Below, piece after piece: positions 1 through 6,050 of a DNA stretch of 8,810 nt. The translations under genes and the position numbers were made by a program. Numbering within the stretch: the stretch's first letter is position 1; every line of letters starts with the position of its first letter. The stretch is from Myxococcales bacterium (GTDB lineage: Bacteria > Myxococcota > Bradymonadia > UBA7976 > UBA1532): contig JAGQJJ010000117.1 in assembly GCA_020430675.1 (NCBI GenBank), positions 1 to 8,810 on the forward strand. Reading direction: 5' to 3'. A model generated the notes under the pieces. It was not told the DNA's origin. It worked only from the letters and a program-made list of their open reading frames with translations, and made no database searches.

Positions 1-882
1 CATCCACAGCCGCGCCCCGATGTTCGTGACCGGCACCATCGCCGAGCGGAAGTTGAGCGGCGCGTAGCCCACCAGGTGCTGGATCGAGTGGCCCGCCTCG
101 TGGGCGGCGACGGTGATCTCGGCGGCGGCCCGCAGTTCGGCGATGGCGGCCGCGTCATGGCAAAGGCGCAACGCGATCATCGCCTCGGCCAGCGGCGGGC
201 TCACGTCGGGGTAGACTTTGCGGGCAAAAGCCAGCAGCAGCTCGGCCTGTTGGCGCTGCACCTCGGGCTCGCGCAGGCGGTCGAGCAGGGCATTCATCGC
301 CAGCAGCTCTTCCAGCTTCTCGGCGCCGCGCATGCGGTTGAGCATCGCCGGCGTGGCCAGCTCGGGGCGCATCGCGGCCGCGGCGAGCAGGATGTCGGCG
401 ACGTCCTTCGGCCCGGCCGGCGGCTGCGGCTTGCCGAGCTGCTCCATGCACCAATCGACCACCGTCTCGACAAACGTCTTGTCGCGCGCCTCGCCCTGAT
501 TGTCACCGCGCAGCTCGTCGACCGATTCGAGCAGGTAGTAGCCCAGCCCGGCGGCGATGGCCTTCTCTTCGTCGGTGTACAGACGGGTGAGGATGGTATT
601 GACGAGGTGGGCCAGCGCCGGCAGCAGCATCGCGCGGTCTTCCGGCGAGGCGCTGTTCACCACGTCCATGATGTTGTCGAGCGCGCCCATCTTGAGCAGC
701 ACGGTGGCGGCATGCACGCGCAGATGCATCGGGCGGCGGGTGTCGGCCAGGTAGCCGCCGAGGCGCTCGCGGCCGCCGGCGACGGCCTCCCATCGCGTCA
801 GGTCATCCTCGTCGATCGCACAACCGGTGACAGCGAGCGCACAGGCGAGGCCCAAGGCGGCGATCAGCCGGCGGCAGTTCAA
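1..882 (-). CDS. Lipoprotein with helical (HEAT-like) domain joined to a YugP-type zinc metallopeptidase core, partial
   Basis: Partial gene: 294 residues are visible and the C-terminus lies beyond the left edge. From a TTG at 882 the protein starts MNCRRLIAAL and has a hydrophobic stretch ending in the lipobox VTGC (Cys21), so export and lipid anchoring are expected. Residues of about 30-235 are helix-rich, Leu/Ala-rich and HEAT-like, with no family I can name. Residues 261-265 are HEAGH, a zinc-binding HExxH motif, followed by SIQHLVGYAPLNFRSAMVPV. This closely resembles the active-site region of the YugP neutral zinc metallopeptidase family (PF04298); the later ligand would lie outside the window. 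GC at wobble positions stays high throughout, so the join does not look like a frameshift. Start choice: TTG 882 follows AAGGGGG at good spacing. An in-frame ATG at 930 also has a GAGGG upstream, but the added 16 codons have poor wobble GC and would give an overlong signal peptide. Confidence 0.75.
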   Translation of the reverse strand, partial: MNCRRLIAALGLACALAVTGCAIDEDDLTRWEAVAGGRERLGGYLADTRRPMHLRVHAATVLLKMGALDNIMDVVNSASPEDRAMLLPALAHLVNTILTRLYTDEEKAIAAGLGYYLLESVDELRGDNQGEARDKTFVETVVDWCMEQLGKPQPPAGPKDVADILLAAAAMRPELATPAMLNRMRGAEKLEELLAMNALLDRLREPEVQRQQAELLLAFARKVYPDVSPPLAEAMIALRLCHDAAAIAELRAAAEITVAAHEAGHSIQHLVGYAPLNFRSAMVPVTNIGARLWM

Positions 883-909
883 GCCAACCCCCTTGAATTG
901 CGATGGATT

Positions 910-949
910 TTGACGCCGAGACGCTAGCATTGACCACCCTCGGCGTCAA
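910..949. repeat. Perfect 11-bp inverted repeat in the intergenic region
   Basis: TTGACGCCGAG (910-920) is exactly mirrored by CTCGGCGTCAA (939-949), with an 18-nt loop. It lies between the stop of the aminotransferase gene (952) and the start of the metallopeptidase lipoprotein (882). Neither strand shows a T tract after the stem, so it is a poor intrinsic terminator. The arms cover the -35 box and the region just beyond the -10 box of the promoter candidate on the minus strand, which is the geometry of an operator. Function is inferred. Confidence 0.6.
921..949 (-). promoter_or_regulatory. Candidate sigma70-type promoter for the metallopeptidase lipoprotein
   Basis: On the minus strand, TTGACG (949-944; five of six matches to the -35 consensus) is followed by a 17-nt spacer and TAGCGT (926-921), a weak -10 box preceded by an extended TGC. 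Transcription would begin near 913-915, leaving a leader of about 32 nt before the TTG at 882. The call holds only if translation starts at 882, because the alternative ATG at 930 lies upstream of this -10 box. Confidence 0.4.
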
Positions 950-951
950 GG

Positions 952-1809
952 TCACGCGCCATCATCGTAGGCGGCGACCAGGGCGTCGTAAGCCGCGGCG
1001 AGGCGCCCGGTCTGCGGTCCCGGCCCCGGGCAGCGGCGCGCGTCGATGCGGGTGACCGGCAGCACGCCGCGGCTGCTGCTGGTGATGAACGCCTCGTCGA
1101 GCCGGTCCAGGTCGGCTTCGTGCAGCGGCTGCTCGGCCACGCGCAGCCCGATCTGCGCCGCCAGATCGAGCACCTTGGCGCGGGTGATGCCGGCCAGGAT
1201 GCCCACCGCCAGCGGGGGCGTGCACAGGACGCCATCGAGCACCGCAAAGAAGGTGCTGGTCGCGCCTTCGAGCACGCGCCCGAGCGGGTCGACGCGCAGC
1301 GCTTCGTGCGCGCCCTTGGCATGGGCCGCGGCGGCGTTGCCCTCGGCGATGAGCTTGTTGGCCGCGCTCTTGGCCCGCGGGTCGAGCATGCCTTCGTCGC
1401 GGCGCCCCGAGCGCACGGTGACCAGCGCGCAGCCCTGCTCATAGATCTCGGGCGGCAAGGGCACCCGCGGGCGCCCGATGACGAGGCGCCGCGAGCGCCC
1501 GTCGCCGCCGTACTCGGGGTCGTCGCCCGCGGTGAGCACCACCCGAAGCTGCGCCTCGCCGCCGACCTGCGCCGTCACCGCCGCCATCTCGGCGCGCAGC
1601 GTCGCCGCGTCGCAGGGCAGCGCGATGTCGAGGCGCCTGGCCGACTCGGCGAGGCGTTCGAGGTGCTCGCGCCAGAAGAGGGGCCGCAGCTTCACGGTGG
1701 GCAGCACCTCGTAGACCGAGCGGCCATACAGCAGCCCGCGATCGAGCGCCGGCAGCCGAGCCTCGGCGGCCGGACGCACCTCGCCATCGATGGCGATGTA
1801 GACGCTCAC
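952..1809 (-). CDS. Class IV PLP-dependent aminotransferase (branched-chain / D-amino acid aminotransferase-like)
   Basis: A 285-residue protein of the fold-type IV aminotransferase family, which includes branched-chain aminotransferase, D-amino acid aminotransferase and aminodeoxychorismate lyase. The usual landmarks are present in order: an N-terminal DRGLLYG segment, WREHLERL near residue 50, the probable Schiff-base lysine Lys147 in RAKSAANKL, the cofactor-binding glutamate Glu181 in VLEGATSTFF, GILAGITR (203-210), and ITSSSRGVLPV (242-252), equivalent to the phosphate/substrate-binding LTST region of D-amino acid aminotransferases. Length is typical. Sequence alone does not settle whether it acts on branched-chain, D-amino or other substrates, or is a lyase. 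The start is GTG; GTGA overlaps the stop of the upstream CoA-transferase by four bases and there is no strong ribosome-binding site, so translational coupling is likely. Confidence 0.9.
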   Translation of the reverse strand: MSVYIAIDGEVRPAAEARLPALDRGLLYGRSVYEVLPTVKLRPLFWREHLERLAESARRLDIALPCDAATLRAEMAAVTAQVGGEAQLRVVLTAGDDPEYGGDGRSRRLVIGRPRVPLPPEIYEQGCALVTVRSGRRDEGMLDPRAKSAANKLIAEGNAAAAHAKGAHEALRVDPLGRVLEGATSTFFAVLDGVLCTPPLAVGILAGITRAKVLDLAAQIGLRVAEQPLHEADLDRLDEAFITSSSRGVLPVTRIDARRCPGPGPQTGRLAAAYDALVAAYDDGA

Positions 1810-3134
1810 CGACCGCGCTCGATGGGCGGCGCGCCGGTCAGCGCGATGTAGCGCCGACTGATCGCCTTGGCCCGCAGCTCGCCGCGAAAGTCAGGGTGCG
1901 CGATGCCGATCAGCATCTCGGCCCGCGCCCGCACGCTGCGGCCCCACAGGTCCGCGGCGCCGTATTCGGTGACCACGAAGTGCACGTCGCCGCGGCTGGT
2001 GACCACGCCCGAGCCGGCTTCGAGCACCGGCTGGATGCGGCTGACCTGGCCCCCGGCGGCGGTCGACGGCAGGGCGATGATCGGCAACCCGCCATGGCTG
2101 CGCGATGCGCCGCGGATGAAGTCCACCTGGCCACCGATGCCCGAGTAGAAGCGCGTACCGATCGAGTCTGCCGCCACCTGTCCGGTCAGGTCGACCTCGA
2201 TCGCGCTGTTGATGGCGATCATGCGGTCGTTTCGGGCGATGTTGAACGGGTCATTGGTGAAGTCGCTGCCCCGAAACTCAACCGCCGGGTGGTCGTGCAC
2301 CCAGTCGTAGAGCGCCTTGGTGCCCATCACAAACGAGGTGACGATGCGCCCGGGCAGGAAGGTCTTGCGGCGCCCGTTGACCACGCCCGACTCGACGAGG
2401 CGCATCAGGCCGTCCGAGAACATCTCGGTGTGCACGCCCAGGTCGCGGTGGTTGCTCAGCGCGGTGAGCACCGCGTCGGGGATGCGGCCGATGCCCATCT
2501 GCAGCGTGGCCCCGTCGGGCACCAGGCGGGCGACGTTCTCGCCGATGGCGCGCGTCACCGCGTCGAGCGGGCCCGGATCGACCTGCAGGAGCGGGCAGTC
2601 GACATCGACAAAAGCGTCGACCTGATCGACGTGCAGCGCGGTGTCGCCCCACGTCCGCGGCATGCGCGGGTTGACCTCGGCGACCACATAGCGCGCGGTG
2701 TCGACCGCGGCGCGCACGATGTCGACCGAGACGCCAAGCGTCATGAAGCCGTGATGGTCGGGCGGGCTGACCTGAATGAGCGCCACGTCGATCGGCAGCC
2801 GCCCGTCACGCACCAGGCGCGGAATCTCGGACAGAAAGACCGGCATGAAGTCGGCGCGGCCATCGTTGACCGCGGCGCGGGTATTGGCCCCGATGAAAAA
2901 CGCGGTGTGGCGGAATCGGGCGCTCAACTCGGGGGCGACATAGGGCGCCGGCCCCAGGGTCAAGAGGTGCACGACCTCATTGCCCGCGAGGTGATCGGCG
3001 CCGACCAGGGCCTCGACCAGCGTCAGGGGTTCGGCCGCGCCCGAGCCAATGAAGATGCGCTGTCCGGGGGTGATGCGCCGCACGGCCTCGGCCGCCGTCG
3101 TCGCCCGCGCCTTGTATCGCGCCAACGATGCCAT
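1806..3134 (-). CDS. Acetyl-CoA hydrolase / 4-hydroxybutyrate CoA-transferase family protein
   Basis: A 442-residue cytoplasmic enzyme of the acetyl-CoA hydrolase/transferase family (4-hydroxybutyrate, butyryl or succinyl-CoA:acetate type). It would move CoA between a thioester and a free carboxylic acid. The N-terminal half has IFIGSGAAEPLTLVEAL near residue 28 and QVSPPDHHGFMTLGVSVD (121-138). The C-terminal half has HTEMFSDGLM, with Glu237 at the position of the catalytic glutamate that forms the glutamyl-CoA intermediate, then SGIGGQVDFIRGA (331-343) and VVTEYGAADLWGRS (387-400), all typical of the family. Length is normal. The start chosen is the ATG at 3134, with AAAGG seven bases upstream; an in-frame extension to 3311 would run into the divergent gene and has no family similarity. 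Its stop overlaps the GTG of the aminotransferase, so the two likely form an operon. The exact acyl substrate cannot be read from sequence. Confidence 0.92.
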   Translation of the reverse strand: MASLARYKARATTAAEAVRRITPGQRIFIGSGAAEPLTLVEALVGADHLAGNEVVHLLTLGPAPYVAPELSARFRHTAFFIGANTRAAVNDGRADFMPVFLSEIPRLVRDGRLPIDVALIQVSPPDHHGFMTLGVSVDIVRAAVDTARYVVAEVNPRMPRTWGDTALHVDQVDAFVDVDCPLLQVDPGPLDAVTRAIGENVARLVPDGATLQMGIGRIPDAVLTALSNHRDLGVHTEMFSDGLMRLVESGVVNGRRKTFLPGRIVTSFVMGTKALYDWVHDHPAVEFRGSDFTNDPFNIARNDRMIAINSAIEVDLTGQVAADSIGTRFYSGIGGQVDFIRGASRSHGGLPIIALPSTAAGGQVSRIQPVLEAGSGVVTSRGDVHFVVTEYGAADLWGRSVRARAEMLIGIAHPDFRGELRAKAISRRYIALTGAPPIERGR

Positions 3135-3177
3135 CGTCCTACCTTTCGAAATGTGCCCCATGCTAATGGAGTTCGAA
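3135..3177. promoter_or_regulatory. Short divergent intergenic region with two TTCGAAATG copies
   Basis: Only 43 bp separate the divergent starts of the CoA-transferase and the beta-barrel gene. Two copies of TTCGAAATG lie at 3145-3153 and 3172-3180, 27 bp apart, each built on the palindrome TTCGAA; the second runs into the plus-strand ATG. No convincing -35/-10 pair fits on either strand, so promoters probably reach into the coding regions. A shared regulator site is possible but unproven. Confidence 0.35.
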
Positions 3178-3669
3178 ATGCGACGTGCACTTCTCTTGAC
3201 GCTCTTTCTGGCCGCCGTGCCTTCGATGGCCCAGGCCCGCAAAGGGCCGTTCGGCCTCGGCGTCATGCTCGGTGAGCCAAGCGGCCTCAGCGCAAAGTAC
3301 TTCTTCGACAAGTCGAGCGCGGTCGACTTTGGCCTCGGCTACAGCTTCTGGCACGAGTCGTTCCACTTTCACGCCGACTATCTGTTCCACTTCCCGCAGT
3401 GGATGGCGCGCGTGCCCGGCGGCGAGTGGCTGCCGTATGTCGGTATCGGCGGCAAGCTGACCGTCTGGCAGCATCATCACCACTACAAAGACGACCATTA
3501 CGACGACGACACCCACGCCGCCCTGGGCGTGCGCATTCCGCTCGGCGTCGATTGGCACCCGCGGGCCGCGCCGATCGGCGTCTTTCTCGAAGTCGTGCCC
3601 GGCGTGCGGCTCTTGCCCGACACCGACCCCGACCTCGATCTGGCGCTGGGCATCCGCTACTACTTCTGA
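3178..3669 (+). CDS. Small secreted outer-membrane beta-barrel-like protein with His/Asp-rich loop
   Basis: A 163-residue exported protein. MRRALLLTLFLAAVPSMAQA is a classical signal peptide with cleavage expected after residue 20. The rest alternates Gly/aromatic beta-strand segments (GPFGLGVMLGEPSGLSAKYF, VDFGLGYSFW, FHFHADYLFHF, YVGIGGKLTVW, HAALGVRIPLGV, FLEVVPGVRLL) and ends LALGIRYYF, an outer-membrane-type C-terminal aromatic residue. The pattern fits the small beta-barrel proteins resembling DUF3996. Residues 99-113 (HHHHYKDDHYDDDTH) form a hydrophilic loop with six His and five Asp that could bind metal; this is inference. Start: the ATG at 3178 has GGAG six bases upstream, and upstream in-frame starts would add a tail before the signal peptide. 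It is divergent from the CoA-transferase; no partner is evident. Confidence 0.8.
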   Translation: MRRALLLTLFLAAVPSMAQARKGPFGLGVMLGEPSGLSAKYFFDKSSAVDFGLGYSFWHESFHFHADYLFHFPQWMARVPGGEWLPYVGIGGKLTVWQHHHHYKDDHYDDDTHAALGVRIPLGVDWHPRAAPIGVFLEVVPGVRLLPDTDPDLDLALGIRYYF

Positions 3670-3909
3670 CCCGTTCCACCGCCATTGCCTTTTGCGGACG
3701 GCCTCGGTTTGATGAGGATCCGCGTTCGAGAGGAGGCTTCATTGGCTCTGGCAGCAAACAACTCGGCGCTGCGGCCACGATCTCAACCCCCAATCGCCGC
3801 TTTCCTCCTCGCCGACGGACGCGCCGCACCTCGAGGTGCGCCTCCGTCGCCGGCTGCGGGGGCGCTGGCGACGGGGGGCCGATCTCGCGCCCTCGCCTGG
3901 CCGAGTCGC
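3670..3909. other. Mostly non-coding stretch upstream of the TPR gene
   Basis: This 240-bp stretch follows the beta-barrel gene. One frame stays open and joins the TPR gene, but its wobble GC is clearly lower than in the confirmed genes, so I read it as leader rather than protein. It holds a strong AGGAGG (3731-3736) five bases before an in-frame TTG (3742), and a long hairpin at 3813-3849. No other gene is seen. Confidence 0.45.
3813..3849. repeat. Hairpin-forming inverted repeat with a 16-bp perfect palindrome
   Basis: CGCACCTCGAGGTGCG (3825-3840) is a perfect palindrome. It is flanked by CGACGGA (3813-3819) and its complement TCCGTCG (3843-3849), extending the stem across an asymmetric internal loop of 5 and 2 nt. 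No T tract follows, so it could be a structured leader element of the TPR gene, a processing site, or a terminator of the beta-barrel transcript. Confidence 0.55.
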
Positions 3910-5193
3910 TTGCTGCCCGCGACATGGCGAAGCGTGGTCGTCGCCGCGCTGCTGCTGGGGTTGCTCCCGGCGGCGGCCCGCGCACAGAACGACGGGGCGG
4001 ATGAGGCCGCGGCGGCCGAGGCCGCCGGGGTGCCGCCGGTCGGGCCCGATGGCCGGCATCCGCATGTGACGCGCCTCTCCGCGCTGCTGGCGGCCGCGGA
4101 CGACGAAGCGCCGCGCGTCGAGCTGGCCGGCGCGACGTTGGTCGATCCCGGCCTGGCCGACGCGGGTCGGGCGCAGCTTCGGGTCACGCTGGCCGGCGAC
4201 GCGCCGCGGTGGCTGCTGATCGACGCCGGCGCGCTGCTGGTCACCGACTCGGGCTCGGCGTTTGTGCCCCGGCCTGACCAACGGCGGCTGGTCGCCCCGC
4301 CCGGCGGCGTCGTCGAGATCGAGGTTCTGCCCATGGCGCCCGAACAGCCCGACGCCGCCCCCGGGGTCGCGCTGACGTTGCAGGCGCTCGACTCACCGGC
4401 GTTGCTGACGCTGCTGCGCACCTTGCAGAGCATCGAAGCCGAAGACGCCCCGCGCCTGGCGCGCCATCTGACCCCGCAAGGCGACGGCTACGCGGTCGAG
4501 ACCGGCGTGCGCAATCGCGACGCGAAGCTCGCGGCGTGGATGGACTGGCGCAAAGGGCCCGACGGCCAGCCGCGCGGGCGCTTTCCGGTCGATCCGGTGC
4601 GCTTCGCCCTGTACGCGGTGACCGCCGACTACATCCTCGACACGGTGGTCAACTGGATGCGCGTGCAGCGGTCGCTCGACCTCGACCCCGCGGTTCAGGC
4701 CGCCTGGGCCATCGCCGAGCCGACCGAATACCTGCTCGAGCGCGCCGGCTTCGAGTTCCGCATCTTCAGCCCCCGCCACGCCGAGTACCACGCCAATCAC
4801 GGCGTGGCGCTGTTCAACGTGGGTGATCTGGAGGGCGCCGAGAAGGCCTGTCGCATCGCCATCCAAAAGCGCCCCGAACTGGTCGAGGCCCACGCCGGGC
4901 TGGGCGTCGTGCTTTACCGCGCCGGCAAATATGAAGACGCCGCCAACGCGCTGCTGATCGCCAGCGGCATCGAGGGGGCATCGGCCGACGTGTTCTTCAA
5001 CCGCGCTGCGACCCTGTATCGCACCGGCGACCTGATGGGCGCCGCGCGGGCCCTGCGTGGGGTGCTGAGCCGCACGCCCGACGACGCCGATGCCGAGGCC
5101 TGGCTGGCCAAGGCCGACCCCGAGGGCAAGACGGCGCCGCCGCCCCCACCGCCCAAACCGGCCCCCCGCTCGCGATCGAGGAGGCGTCGATGA
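3910..5193 (+). CDS. Secreted tetratricopeptide-repeat (TPR) protein
   Basis: From a TTG at 3910 this gives 427 residues. The N-terminus LLPATWRSVVVAALLLGLLPAAARAQ is a clear signal peptide, cleaved around ARA-Q, so the protein is periplasmic or surface-exposed. Residues of about 65-155 look like a beta-sandwich (VELAGATLVDPGLADAGRAQ onward) and about 175-285 are mainly helical and unrecognised. Three TPR units follow at about 292-325 (YHANHGVALFNVGDLEGAEK), 326-359 (EAHAGLGVVLYRAGKYEDAA) and 360-393 (DVFFNRAATLYRTGDLMGAA), which normally mediate protein-protein contacts. The tail has seven consecutive prolines and then RSRSRRRRR. Start is uncertain: TTG 3742 has a near-ideal AGGAGG, and ATG 3712 is also in frame, but both put 55-65 poorly coding-like residues before the signal peptide. 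Its stop overlaps the next gene (ATGA), implying coupled expression. No specific function recognised. Confidence 0.8.
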   Translation: MLPATWRSVVVAALLLGLLPAAARAQNDGADEAAAAEAAGVPPVGPDGRHPHVTRLSALLAAADDEAPRVELAGATLVDPGLADAGRAQLRVTLAGDAPRWLLIDAGALLVTDSGSAFVPRPDQRRLVAPPGGVVEIEVLPMAPEQPDAAPGVALTLQALDSPALLTLLRTLQSIEAEDAPRLARHLTPQGDGYAVETGVRNRDAKLAAWMDWRKGPDGQPRGRFPVDPVRFALYAVTADYILDTVVNWMRVQRSLDLDPAVQAAWAIAEPTEYLLERAGFEFRIFSPRHAEYHANHGVALFNVGDLEGAEKACRIAIQKRPELVEAHAGLGVVLYRAGKYEDAANALLIASGIEGASADVFFNRAATLYRTGDLMGAARALRGVLSRTPDDADAEAWLAKADPEGKTAPPPPPPKPAPRSRSRRRR

Positions 5194-5639
5194 TCAGTCG
5201 CAAGACCCTCTGGCTGGGCGCGCTGCTGCTCGGCGGGTGCGGGCCGGTCATGATCGAGAAGCGGCCGATCGCGATGCCCGATCCGGCCACGCTGCGGCCA
5301 AAGCCGACGCCGGAAGAAGAGGCGGGCGAGGTGCCGATGCTGCGCCCGCTGACGATGCCTTTCCGGCTGTTTTCCGCGTCGCCGACACCGCCCGAGCCGC
5401 CGGCCGATCCGCGCCTGCCGCTCGACGGGCCGCCCGATTTTGTGGAGGCCGCCCCGCCTCCAGCGCCTGCTGCGCCCGGCGGTGACGCGGGCGAAACCGC
5501 CGCCCCGACCGAAGCGGCACCGGCCGAAGCGGCGCCGGCCGAAGCGGCGCCGGCCCAGGAGGCGCCCGCCGAAGAAGCGCCCGCCCCCGAAGCCAGCGGC
5601 GAAGACTCATTCGGCGGCAGCATCCGCGACACGCCCTGA
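5190..5639 (+). CDS. Pro/Ala/Glu-rich lipoprotein coupled to the TPR protein
   Basis: A 149-residue lipoprotein. MISRKTLWLGALLLGGC is a signal peptide with lipobox LGGC (mature Cys17). The mature part is low in structure: a Pro-rich segment (MPDPATLRPKPTPEEE), then PLTMPFRLFSASPTPPEP, and a C-terminal half dominated by Ala, Pro and Glu, with five EAAPA-like units encoded by an imperfect 15-bp repeat. Such stretches are usually extended spacers across the periplasm or cell surface. The start is very well supported: GAGGAGG lies five bases before the ATG, and the ATGA overlap with the TPR gene points to translational coupling and a shared role. No catalytic motif or recognised domain; function unknown. 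Confidence 0.82.
   Translation: MISRKTLWLGALLLGGCGPVMIEKRPIAMPDPATLRPKPTPEEEAGEVPMLRPLTMPFRLFSASPTPPEPPADPRLPLDGPPDFVEAAPPPAPAAPGGDAGETAAPTEAAPAEAAPAEAAPAQEAPAEEAPAPEASGEDSFGGSIRDTP
5508..5582 (+). repeat. Five imperfect 15-bp coding repeats (EAAPA units)
   Basis: Five in-frame 15-bp units encode TEAAP, AEAAP, AEAAP, AQEAP and AEEAP. Units two and three (5523-5537 and 5538-5552) are identical at the DNA level (GCCGAAGCGGCGCCG); the others diverge, suggesting expansion by slippage followed by drift. Copy number could vary between strains. Confidence 0.75.
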
Positions 5640-5650
5640 CCGCGCCGCGC

Positions 5651-5671
5651 GCCGCCCGATCAATCGGCGGC
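5651..5671. terminator. Possible bidirectional terminator hairpin between convergent genes
   Basis: GCCGCCCGA and TCGGCGGC pair around a TCAA loop with one bulged C. The hairpin sits in the 20-bp gap between two converging stops (5639 plus, 5660 minus) and overlaps the last codons of the minus-strand gene. No T tract follows on either strand, so intrinsic termination is only a possibility. Confidence 0.35.
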
Positions 5672-5959
5672 GCCGTGCCCGTCGGCCGAATCCCCATCGG
5701 CCGCAGCGCCATCGGCGGCGCCCCCATCCGCCGTGCCCGTGTCAGCGCCCTGATCGGCCGTGGTGCCATCCGCGCCCGCATCATCGGCGCCGCCATCCGC
5801 TGGCCCCATGTCGAGCGTCCGCTCGGCGTCCACCTCGGCGTCGACCTCGGTGCCCATCGAGCTGCCATCGGTCTGGATGCCCCCCGACCGGCGATCGAGG
5901 TCGCCATCGCAGGCCACGCAGGCGACGCAAAGCGCCCAGACCAGTGCCCACCGTCGCAT
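5660..5959 (-). CDS. Small Asp/Ala/Gly-rich lipoprotein
   Basis: A 99-residue protein. MRRWALVWALCVACVAC is a lipoprotein-type signal sequence with candidate lipid-modified Cys at 17 (or 14). The remainder is almost entirely Asp, Ala, Gly, Thr and Ser, including repeated ADG motifs (GPADGGADDAGADGTTADQG at 52-71). Such acidic tails are common in lipoproteins of Myxococcota and resemble the linker after the lipobox in the neighbouring hydrolase, so this may be a linker-only or degenerate paralogue; that is inference. Two adjacent ATGs exist (5962 and 5959); the second is six bases from AGGAGG and is preferred. It lies 91 bp downstream of the hydrolase and may be co-transcribed. No recognised domain or function. 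Confidence 0.65.
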   Translation of the reverse strand: MRRWALVWALCVACVACDGDLDRRSGGIQTDGSSMGTEVDAEVDAERTLDMGPADGGADDAGADGTTADQGADTGTADGGAADGAAADGDSADGHGAAD

Positions 5960-6008
5960 CATTCGCCTCCTCGTCGCCCCGGAGGAAGTCCCGCAGCGCC
6001 AAACGACA

Positions 6009-6042
6009 CGGCCCCATCCGCAACGGGTCGCCACCGGGGCCG
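6009..6042 (-). terminator. Possible terminator hairpin after the hydrolase gene
   Basis: CGGCCCC (6009-6015) is complementary to GGGGCCG (6036-6042) with a 20-nt loop. It lies 8 bp past the hydrolase stop on the minus strand, with a short T-containing sequence (TGTCGTTTGG) after the stem. It may attenuate reading into the small lipoprotein gene. The long loop and weak T tract make this tentative. Confidence 0.3.
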
Positions 6043-6050
6043 CCAACCCA

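Noticed and set aside
1896..3275. Long plus-strand open frame of 459 codons opposite the CoA-transferase
   Set aside because: It is antisense to a gene with clear catalytic motifs, has Arg/His/Asp-heavy low-complexity composition and no family similarity; high GC removes stops from this frame.
3135..3311. 59-codon upstream extension of the CoA-transferase
   Set aside because: It overlaps the divergent beta-barrel gene's signal peptide region and has no similarity to the family's N-terminus; the ATG at 3134 has a ribosome-binding site.
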